Source: DALYDD01 sp046049705 (GTDB lineage: Bacteria > Patescibacteriota > Minisyncoccia > Phycocordibacterales > CAIZLB01). Taken from it: a stretch of DNA of 16,653 bases. A program made the translations under genes and the position numbers. How positions within the stretch are numbered: the first letter of the stretch is position 1; each line of letters opens with the position of its first letter. Location of the stretch: the NCBI GenBank assembly GCA_046049705.1, contig JBJOQZ010000020.1, forward strand, positions 1 through 16,653. The letters are read 5' to 3'. Below the pieces are notes generated by a model, which was given only the letters and a program-made list of their open reading frames with translations, ran no database searches and had not been told where the DNA came from. Shown in pieces: positions 1-4,853 of the stretch.

Positions 1-702
1 CTTATCCGAGGTAAAAAAGGGACAGAGGTTAAGCTTACAATTGGACGAGAAGGTGTAGATCCATTCGAGATATCAGTGGTCCGAGATGTTATCAATATCC
101 CTACCCTCGATACAAAGTACGACCAATCTACCGGTATTTTTACAATCCGACTCTACAATTTTACTGGAAATTCTACAACCTTGTTCCGAAATGCCCTTAG
201 GGATTTTGTGGCTACGAAATCGAATAAGCTCATCATCGACCTTCGAGGAAACCCAGGTGGATACCTTGAGGCTGCTGTTGATATGGCAAGTTGGTTCTTG
301 CCTGCTGGAGAAGTGGTGGTACGAGAAGACTTCGGTCCTTCACAGGCTGAAGAAGTAGAGCGAAGTTCTGGATACAATATTTTTGGTCCTAATCTCAAGA
401 TTGTTATCTTAGTAGACGGCGGATCTGCTTCTGCTTCTGAAATCTTCGCCGGTGCACTCTCAGAATACGGCAAAGCTACTCTTGTTGGTACACAGACATT
501 TGGAAAAGGTTCAGTACAGGAGTACATGAAGCTCGATGATAAAACATCGCTCAAGGTCACAATTGCAAGATGGCTTACTCCAAAAGGTGTCTCTATCTCA
601 GATGGTGGATTGAAGCCTCAGTATGAAGTCAAAATTACACCAGAGGATGCAAAAGCGGGTAAAGATCCTCAACTTGAAAAAGCGATTGAATTGCTCAAGT
701 AA
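1..702 (+). CDS. S41 family C-terminal processing peptidase, 3' part (5' end outside window)
   Basis: The frame is open from base 1 to the TAA at 700-702 (233 codons) and has no start in the window, so the gene is cut by the window edge. The first ~25 codons read like the end of a PDZ domain (GTEVKLTIGREG). The tail-specific protease core follows: a strand ending in IDLRGNPGG, the nucleophile motif GSASASE at about 421-441, and the general-base lysine in TFGKGSVQ (Lys codon 505-507). Serine and lysine motifs are both intact, so this should be an active Ser/Lys protease. The family sits in the envelope and trims or degrades proteins from their C-termini, with the PDZ domain gating access. The C-terminus is short and mildly charged, with no added peptidoglycan-binding domain. 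rplI follows 53 bases later on the same strand with no terminator visible between them. Confidence 0.92.
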   Translation, partial: LIRGKKGTEVKLTIGREGVDPFEISVVRDVINIPTLDTKYDQSTGIFTIRLYNFTGNSTTLFRNALRDFVATKSNKLIIDLRGNPGGYLEAAVDMASWFLPAGEVVVREDFGPSQAEEVERSSGYNIFGPNLKIVILVDGGSASASEIFAGALSEYGKATLVGTQTFGKGSVQEYMKLDDKTSLKVTIARWLTPKGVSISDGGLKPQYEVKITPEDAKAGKDPQLEKAIELLK

Positions 703-755
703 ATATGATACAGTGTGAGGACTTAATTTTAACGGTTTTAGCCACAAATTAGACA

Positions 756-1202
756 ATGAAAGTAATATTACTCAAAGGTGTACAGAAAGTAGGGAAGCGA
801 CTCGATATCGTCGATGTTGCAGATGGTTTTGCTACAAACCACCTTATTCCATCTAGATTGGCAGAGCTTGCAACAAAAGATGCAATTACTCGTGCAAATA
901 AGCTCAAGGCCTCAGAAGAAGTTGAAAAAGACGTTCGAGAAGCCCTTTTGATCAAAAATCTTAAGAGTCTCGAAGGTATCACTCTTGTTATGTCTGGTAA
1001 GGCAAATGAACAAGGTCACCTCTTTGCTGGTATCCACAAAGAACAATTGATCCCTGCACTTCACACTGAAGCTCAGATTGAGATCGATGCAGACCATATC
1101 GTCCTTGATAAGCCTCTTAAAGAAATCGGTATCCACGAAGTAGAAATCAAGGTTCAAGATAAGACTGCGACATTCAAAGTAGATATTCGGGCAACTGAGT
1201 AA
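756..1202 (+). CDS. rplI: 50S ribosomal protein L9
   Basis: The product is 148 aa, the usual length for L9, which binds 23S rRNA near the base of the L1 stalk and helps keep reading frame. The N-terminal rRNA-binding domain carries the family signature around residues 12-34 (GKRLDIVDVADGFATNHLIP). A charged connecting helix follows at about 45-75, then the C-terminal domain with GHLFAGIHKEQL and a KEIGIHEVEIKV strand. The ATG at 756 starts exactly at the conserved MKVILLK end. No Shine-Dalgarno sequence precedes it. It lies downstream of the S41 protease and is followed by a strong hairpin terminator. From memory of published surveys, L9 is missing in some CPR groups (I recall Microgenomates), so its presence fits Parcubacteria better; that point is recalled, not shown here. 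Confidence 0.96.
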   Translation: MKVILLKGVQKVGKRLDIVDVADGFATNHLIPSRLAELATKDAITRANKLKASEEVEKDVREALLIKNLKSLEGITLVMSGKANEQGHLFAGIHKEQLIPALHTEAQIEIDADHIVLDKPLKEIGIHEVEIKVQDKTATFKVDIRATE

Positions 1203-1233
1203 ATCAAGACCGATTGTCTCTAAATAGTGTTTA

Positions 1234-1265
1234 TACAAAGAGTCGCTGAAAAGCGGCTCTTTGTA
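1234..1265 (+). terminator. Hairpin terminator of rplI
   Basis: A 14-bp stem (1234-1247 with 1252-1265) closes a GAAA tetraloop. One U-G wobble is the only imperfection. The right arm ends in CTCTTTGTA and runs into TTGTAT. It lies 31 bases after the rplI stop. Confidence 0.85.
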
Positions 1266-1297
1266 TTGTATATGCCCCATGTTTTTTAAAAGCATAT

Positions 1298-1342
1298 GTA
1301 TAAAACAAAACGCCGGCTTTCGCGCGACGTTTTGTTTTATAC
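1298..1342 (-). terminator. Hairpin terminator of rpmA (probably bidirectional)
   Basis: A perfect 15-bp inverted repeat (1298-1312 with 1328-1342) has outer arms that are A-rich on one side and T-rich on the other (CGTTTTGTTTTATAC). On the minus strand the inner part can fold further around a GC-closed GAAA loop. It begins 22 bases beyond the rpmA stop and lies between two convergent genes, so it can stop transcription from both sides. Confidence 0.82.
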
Positions 1343-1364
1343 ACAATAAGAAGGGAGTGAGAGA

Positions 1365-1643
1365 CTATTCAGTGTCTACGTTTGCAACTTTCTTAACCTG
1401 TACTTTGCTATCAATAGCAATTTTTCGTTTTGTAGAATAACGTACAGTACCAGGATTTACAGCAAAAAGAGTATGATCTTTACCCATTTTTACATTTTTA
1501 CCTGCCATAATTTTGTTTCCTCGCTGACGCACGATGATTGATCCTGCATTTGCTTTTTCACCACCGTATAGCTTAATACCCAAATATTGTGGATTTGAGT
1601 CAGTGAGGTTTTTTGCTGTACCGGCTGCTTTTTTAGTTGCCAT
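1365..1643 (-). CDS. rpmA: 50S ribosomal protein L27
   Basis: The product is 92 aa, within the family's usual range. L27 lies at the peptidyl transferase centre, where its N-terminal tail contacts tRNA. The core is clear: DSNPQYLGIKLYGGE at residues 15-29, then AGSIIVRQRGNKI, then HTLFA and a basic C-terminal strand. The N-terminal tail is MATKKAAGTAKNLTDS, where the E. coli protein has MAHKKAGGSTRNGRDS, so a glycine and the arginine pair of the tail are changed. The ATG at 1643 is the natural start. The usual partner gene for L21 (rplU) is not adjacent. The gene converges on rplI across two terminators. Confidence 0.96.
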   Translation of the reverse strand: MATKKAAGTAKNLTDSNPQYLGIKLYGGEKANAGSIIVRQRGNKIMAGKNVKMGKDHTLFAVNPGTVRYSTKRKIAIDSKVQVKKVANVDTE

Positions 1644-1677
1644 AGTTTATGTATAAATTTAACTTAAGTTTATTTTG

Positions 1678-1683
1678 ATTATA
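1678..1683 (-). promoter_or_regulatory. Possible -10 box for rpmA
   Basis: TATAAT on the minus strand lies 34 bases before the rpmA start. No good -35 hexamer lies 16-18 bases upstream (the best is CTTAAA). This is the best candidate in the AT-rich region ahead of rpmA. Confidence 0.35.
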
Positions 1684-1765
1684 TGTTTATTTGATGAGTA
1701 TTTAAGGTCTGATGGGCTAATGTATAGGCTCAGGCAGGCTTTTTACTGGTATACAAATAAACAAT

Positions 1766-2044
1766 ATGTCAGGCTTAGATTATACAAAAAAAACAGAATT
1801 ACGCAATGGGTTAGAAGGGCAACTAGAAGAGGGTGGGGCATATACCACTTCCAAAGTCGAGGTACAGAAGGTGGGCAGGTTCCTTTTATGGTGGTACCGA
1901 TTTTCATTTTTACGACGAACAAGAGGGGAAAGGTGGCTTTTGTACGCTTGTTTTCTTGTCTCCACTTTCGGTCTTTGTATCACCTTTTATACTCTTTCAT
2001 CCATAAATACCCCTGTCCCAATACAGTTTAATTGTCCAAAATAA
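1766..2044 (+). CDS. Possible small single-helix membrane protein
   Basis: I do not recognise this 92-residue product. Residues 1-35 are hydrophilic and acidic to neutral, residues 44-57 are rich in aromatic and basic residues (WWYRF, RRTRGER), and one hydrophobic helix lies at about 58-80 (LLYACFLVSTFGLCITFYTL). That order (soluble head, basic stop-transfer-like segment, membrane helix) looks like a real membrane protein rather than random translation. An extended -10 box, TGG-TATACA, ends 10 bases before the ATG at 1766, the same arrangement as at several certain genes here. A second overlapping open frame (1675-2031) is R/Y-rich and less protein-like. No homology can be claimed. Confidence 0.4.
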   Translation: MSGLDYTKKTELRNGLEGQLEEGGAYTTSKVEVQKVGRFLLWWYRFSFLRRTRGERWLLYACFLVSTFGLCITFYTLSSINTPVPIQFNCPK

Positions 2045-2268
2045 CTGGCAGAATCGGTCAGATTAGAGTTTTCAGGCTCATAACTCTGTACTTAAAAGGG
2101 GGTAGGGACAGGCTCAATAGAGGCAAGGTAAGGGATGAAGTCTAATAATTTTAGAAGCTGAAAAATCATACAATATATACGTATATATGTAAAGTATGTT
2201 ATGTAGATAATACCCTTATTTATAGCCATATATTATTTAAAAGATATACACATTTTAACTAAAAATGG
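2045..2268. other. AT-rich stretch with no gene seen
   Basis: No convincing coding frame lies here. It holds a perfect 16-bp AT-rich palindrome (2173-2188) and two copies of CAGGCTCA (2073-2080, 2109-2116); the core AGGCTCA also occurs at 1726-1732. It ends at the -35 box of the transglycosylase promoter. I see no RNA gene. Confidence 0.5.
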
Positions 2269-2298
2269 TTGACAAAACAGGGGGTAAGGTGATACAAT
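2269..2298 (+). promoter_or_regulatory. Near-consensus sigma70-type promoter of the lytic transglycosylase gene
   Basis: TTGACA (2269-2274), an 18-base spacer and TACAAT (2293-2298). Transcription should start near 2305, leaving a leader of about 60 bases before the apparent N-terminal coding region at 2367. Confidence 0.75.
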
Positions 2299-2309
2299 AT
2301 ATGCATAAG

Positions 2310-2328
2310 GCACAGCGATGTGCTTTTT
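2310..2328 (+). promoter_or_regulatory. Small hairpin plus T5 at the very start of the transcript
   Basis: GCACA (2310-2314), loop GCGA and TGTGC (2319-2323), followed by TTTTT (2324-2328). It sits only about 5 bases after the predicted transcription start. It could be a 5'-end stabilising hairpin or a weak attenuator; five pairs is short for a terminator. Confidence 0.4.
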
Positions 2329-2366
2329 AAATTTAAGTGCAAGCGCATACAATTCAGCAATCGGAC

Positions 2367-2424
2367 ATGCGCATTATAAAATAAATTTCGGCTTATTTTA
2401 CAACTTACACTTGGTTTAGCTCTC
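2367..2424 (+). other. Displaced signal-peptide start of the transglycosylase gene (apparent +1 frame break)
   Basis: The main frame is open back to 2380 but has no ATG, GTG or TTG before 2425. Translated from 2383 it reads KFRLILQLTLGLALLASG, a typical signal-peptide core. An ATG at 2367 in another frame reads MRIIK and then hits TAA (2382-2384). Skipping one base after the AAA codon (2379-2381) joins the two into a standard signal peptide: basic n-region MRIIKKFR, hydrophobic core and a small-residue end. An 8-bp perfect hairpin (2377-2384 with 2393-2400) lies on the junction. The cause may be a sequencing error, a real mutation or a programmed shift. Confidence 0.55.
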
Positions 2425-3156
2425 TTGGCTAGTGGTTCATCGGTCTCACCGACACTACAAAGCCAGATTATAGCTAACTCAACTCAACCTACCGCACTTG
2501 TATCCTTTATTTCTGCTCCTAGCACCACAAAGACAGAAGTAAAGCCAATACAATCTAGTGCTGTAGATAGCTCTCCAAAACTAAATACAAATACTGCCAA
2601 AGCTGTCAATCAAAACTTGAATGCTGGAGTTGAAGAAGCTGTAAGGGAATACTTCGCTGATATTCCTTTAATGATCGAAATCGCTAAAGCTGAAAGTAAA
2701 TTTAGACAATTTGGTAAAGACGGTAAGCCTTTGCAGGGTATAGCAGTCGCTGAAGATACTGGTGTATTCCAGGTCAACAAGACATATCACCTTGCGCGTT
2801 CTAAGAAACTCGGCTATGACATTGATACCCTTGCGGGAAATATGGCATATGCACGACGCCTCTATGAAGAACAAGGGGCGCAGCCATGGGCCTCATCTTA
2901 TCCTATGTGGGGTAAGTCACCATTGGCAGCAAACTTCAAACCTCGTACTCGTACGCCAATCATATCGGCGCCACAACCTGAAGCAGTTGTAGTTATGAAC
3001 ACAGTTCAAGCTACATCTGATGCAAATCAAAATACTCAAGTTGTTGGGACACCAATCTCTGGTCAGGTACAAGTCGCTGGTGAAGCTATCAGTCCTGAAA
3101 TAGAAAAGCTTGTAGAAGTTCAAGTATTGGTACAACCAGTACAAGAAGTGCAGTAA
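2425..3156 (+). CDS. Secreted lysozyme-like / transglycosylase SLT-domain protein
   Basis: Counted from the TTG at 2425 the product is 243 aa. That start leaves out most of the signal peptide, whose codons run back to about 2367 with a frame break. After a low-complexity S/T/Q/N linker (residues ~10-65) comes a lysozyme-fold domain at about 68-165. It has a probable catalytic Glu90 in IAKAESKF, a TGVFQVNKTYH strand where transglycosylases have their GLMQI-type motif, and AYARRLYEEQGAQPWASS, the usual substrate-groove end. The protein should cleave glycan strands of peptidoglycan outside the membrane. The last ~60 residues are V/Q/P-rich without a fold I recognise. It has its own promoter (2269-2298) and a strong terminator (3174-3215), so it is a single-gene unit. 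Confidence 0.8.
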   Translation: MASGSSVSPTLQSQIIANSTQPTALVSFISAPSTTKTEVKPIQSSAVDSSPKLNTNTAKAVNQNLNAGVEEAVREYFADIPLMIEIAKAESKFRQFGKDGKPLQGIAVAEDTGVFQVNKTYHLARSKKLGYDIDTLAGNMAYARRLYEEQGAQPWASSYPMWGKSPLAANFKPRTRTPIISAPQPEAVVVMNTVQATSDANQNTQVVGTPISGQVQVAGEAISPEIEKLVEVQVLVQPVQEVQ

Positions 3157-3173
3157 ACATTTCTCCTGTATTT

Positions 3174-3215
3174 AAAACAAAAACACCACGATGAAAGTTG
3201 TGGTGTTTTTGTTTT
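3174..3215 (+). terminator. Strong hairpin terminator of the transglycosylase gene
   Basis: A perfect 16-bp stem (3174-3189 with 3200-3215) has a GC-rich centre (CACCAC/GTGGTG) and T-rich right arm (GTTTTTGTTTT). It starts 18 bases after the stop codon. Confidence 0.93.
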
Positions 3216-3253
3216 CTTGTGTATTTAAATTGCTAAATTATTTGTAAACTAAA

Positions 3254-3306
3254 ATACCGCACTCCTTATACCTACCTGCTTTAAAGGGGGGAGAGGAGTG
3301 CGGTAT
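3254..3306 (-). terminator. Inverted repeat, probable terminator of the minus-strand membrane protein gene
   Basis: A perfect 13-bp repeat (3254-3266 with 3294-3306, core CCGCACTCCT) has a 27-base loop. Read on the minus strand it lies 20 bases after the stop at 3326 and is followed by TTTTAG. The large loop makes it less certain than the other terminators. Confidence 0.6.
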
Positions 3307-3325
3307 CTTTGCTTTTGACGACTGA

Positions 3326-3676
3326 CTAATAGTCGTCTGGCGGTTCACTGGCCGAGATCACTTGTCTTGCCGTAATGTTCTTGCGGTGCTCGAGTAGGTC
3401 AAGTGCAATCAAGAACACGGGACCAAGGCAGGTCGAAGTGATGTAAGACAGTATGGTGCCAATCACCTCAAGTAGTCCAGGTGATCCTTCCTCGCTCTGG
3501 CTTTGCTGGGCCTCACACCACTCGTCGAAAGCTGCCAAGCTGAAGCCGGATGCAGCGTGGGTGACAACTGCTAGTATCCAATGGCCACTTAGCAACAGGG
3601 CAATCACTAGGCAGAGATAGAGTGCGAAACTGGCCCAAAGGACTGTCCGCTGATGCATGTACAGATAGAATTTCAT
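3326..3676 (-). CDS. Unrecognised two-helix membrane protein
   Basis: I do not recognise this family. The frame opens further upstream at a TTG (3742), but the ATG at 3676 gives a more natural N-terminus (MKFYLYMHQR) and a 116-residue product. Two hydrophobic segments are visible, at about 12-39 (FALYLCLVIALLL...WILAVV) and 70-93 (IGTILSYITSTCLGPVFLIALDLL). They are separated by an acidic, Q/E-rich loop (DEWCEAQQSQSEEG), and a short charged tail ends in EPPDDY. Two cysteines occur outside the first helix core (53 and 83). The base composition is clearly higher in G+C than the flanking housekeeping genes (about 50% over 3361-3420 by hand count), suggesting different ancestry. It is divergent from the next gene across an inverted-repeat region and ends at its own hairpin. 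Confidence 0.65.
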   Translation of the reverse strand: MKFYLYMHQRTVLWASFALYLCLVIALLLSGHWILAVVTHAASGFSLAAFDEWCEAQQSQSEEGSPGLLEVIGTILSYITSTCLGPVFLIALDLLEHRKNITARQVISASEPPDDY

Positions 3677-3758
3677 AAGGAACGGTGTTTGATATGGTTT
3701 TGGTTGGACTGAATAGACTGCTGGTGTACAAGGTTGCAACAATCTGCTTATAAGTATG

Positions 3759-3764
3759 ATTATA
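3759..3764 (-). promoter_or_regulatory. Possible -10 box for the minus-strand membrane protein gene
   Basis: TATAAT on the minus strand lies 82 bases before the preferred ATG at 3676. No recognisable -35 is paired with it. Confidence 0.35.
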
Positions 3765-3870
3765 TTTTATATTTTGTAAATACGTTTCAGCGAGATACAG
3801 ATATACACCTACAATTTTTCTGGTTCAAATTAAATTTAGGATAAGCTACAGGCTCTCAGGGGAGAATTAC

Positions 3871-3908
3871 TATATATGTCGCACAATATATCTTTTGCGA
3901 CATATATA
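3871..3908. repeat. 13-bp perfect inverted repeat (operator-like or hairpin)
   Basis: TATATATGTCGCA (3871-3883) is repeated inverted as TGCGACATATATA (3896-3908), with a 12-base AT-rich spacer. It lies between two divergent orphan genes and has no downstream T-run, so a protein-binding site or a transcript hairpin is more likely than a terminator. Confidence 0.7.
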
Positions 3909-4475
3909 CCTATAGAGAAGTGGTCGGTTGATATCTGTACCACTTATCTACAGTTTATTCGCATTTCAACTGGCTTATTATTGTTTAGTAAAATAGAATT
4001 AAGTTCTAGAACAGTTCTATGTTTTCTATTGGAACCATGTTCAACTTGGACGTCAACTCAACTCAGCCTACCAAGAATCATGAATACTCTATTGACCACG
4101 TTGATGCAAATCATTTGCAATTGCTTCAGTTTTTGTGCACGGACCACAGCTTTGGTTTGTGGAGATATCGGATCATTACACCTCGATACGCAACTACTTA
4201 TGCATTGGCCGGCACTGCACAAGCATTGTAGAGATGTGCAGACCTCATTTAGACATGCTCAAGATCCACATCCAGAGCTTGGCGATAAGAAACTCACAGC
4301 TCGAGTCTACTCGCTATCATATGCGGATATACGAAAGATTGTGAGCTTCTACTCGAACCTAAACCCTCAGTTCGTACCCAACACTGTCGATGCGCTTATG
4401 TGGGCGCAACAACATTCACTCATCACAACTGACCAGCTTGATGAGTTTCTGAAAATCTGGACGCGTCCTTGCTAA
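3876..4475 (+). CDS. Unrecognised protein; start uncertain, possible internal frame break
   Basis: I do not recognise the product. The frame is open from an ATG at 3876 to TAA at 4475 (199 codons), but only the later part looks coding. From about 4230 on, codon use is balanced and the protein is plausible: helical, soluble and rich in D/L/Q (TVDALMWAQQHSLITTDQLDEFLKIW near the end). The first ~65 codons look like chance translation, and the 3876 ATG lies inside an inverted repeat. Two other readings exist. One is a start at the ATG at 4080 in this frame, giving 131 aa. The other starts at 4019 in the next frame (4019-4231, MFSIGTMFNLDVNS..., ending at a TAG) and would need a +1 shift at or before 4229. 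G+C is about 50% over 4201-4260. A 12-bp hairpin terminator follows. Confidence 0.5.
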   Translation: MSHNISFATYIPIEKWSVDICTTYLQFIRISTGLLLFSKIELSSRTVLCFLLEPCSTWTSTQLSLPRIMNTLLTTLMQIICNCFSFCARTTALVCGDIGSLHLDTQLLMHWPALHKHCRDVQTSFRHAQDPHPELGDKKLTARVYSLSYADIRKIVSFYSNLNPQFVPNTVDALMWAQQHSLITTDQLDEFLKIWTRPC

Positions 4476-4517
4476 GCTGGTACACGACATATAGGATGTC
4501 TCCTCAAAAGCGATTTC

Positions 4518-4552
4518 AACCCGTTCTTAGTCTGCATGATTAGGAACGGGTT
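4518..4552 (+). terminator. Hairpin terminator after the unrecognised plus-strand gene
   Basis: A 12-bp stem (4518-4529 with 4541-4552, core ACCCGTTCT) has one wobble, followed by CAATCTTT. It lies 42 bases after the stop codon. It may also serve the convergent minus-strand operon ending at 4603, although the minus-side T-run is weak. Confidence 0.72.
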
Positions 4553-4602
4553 CAATCTTTAAGTAAATACAACCAGCGAGATTTGGGTACTTAGAGTTTG
4601 GA

Positions 4603-4845
4603 CTAAAGTTTAAAAAAGAAAGTCACAATTGATTTAAGGTCTGCCCATACAGCTTTTAACATATCTCGTACGTATAAACTGAAATCTTTGACCGCAGGAG
4701 TGTTGAGCCATTCAACTATGTTGACACCAATCAATCGCAATAAAACGAGTCCAATGATAATGACGACAATGATCTGGATAAATCCGCCATATGCAGATAT
4801 GTATGGAGATGATTTTTTTTTCGACATAGATTGATTATTTGACAT
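4603..4845 (-). CDS. Small single-helix membrane protein
   Basis: The product is 80 aa with no family I recognise. A short polar, lysine-rich N-terminus (SKKKSS) precedes a strongly hydrophobic helix at about 21-41 (GFIQIIVVIIIGLVLLRLIG). A soluble tail of ~38 residues follows, amphipathic and ending in FFFKL. Basic residues before the helix predict the N-terminus inside and the tail outside. A second in-frame Met at position 7 could be the true start. It begins only 8 bases after the asnB stop, so it is almost certainly the last gene of the M23-asnB operon. Its role could be to anchor or assist the wall enzymes, but that is a guess from position only. Confidence 0.72.
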   Translation of the reverse strand: MSNNQSMSKKKSSPYISAYGGFIQIIVVIIIGLVLLRLIGVNIVEWLNTPAVKDFSLYVRDMLKAVWADLKSIVTFFFKL

Positions 4846-4853
4846 TTTGTACT

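Noticed and set aside
153..560. Long antisense frames over the protease, asnB, gltX and mraY
   Set aside because: They lie opposite certain genes, have cysteine/serine-rich shadow composition and lack start signals.
1675..2031. Open frame of 118 codons overlapping the 1766 candidate
   Set aside because: Arginine- and tyrosine-rich without a sensible domain layout; it starts inside the rpmA promoter region and looks like a shadow.
1726..2116. Repeated AGGCTCA (three copies) suggesting an array
   Set aside because: The copies are 7-8 bases with irregular spacing and no conserved flanks; not a CRISPR or iteron array.
2173..2188. 16-bp perfect palindrome ATATATACGTATATAT
   Set aside because: Simple alternating AT sequence in an AT-rich gap; expected by chance and not placed at a promoter.
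2376..2384. Resemblance to the prfB-type programmed +1 frameshift
   Set aside because: The slip codon is AAA before TAA, not CUU before UGA, and no internal Shine-Dalgarno sequence precedes it; only the general idea of a shift is kept.
4001..4021. GAAC-GTTC symmetry near 4008-4016 as a LexA-type box
   Set aside because: The half-sites are separated by a single base instead of the four expected, and the nearby gene is not a repair gene.
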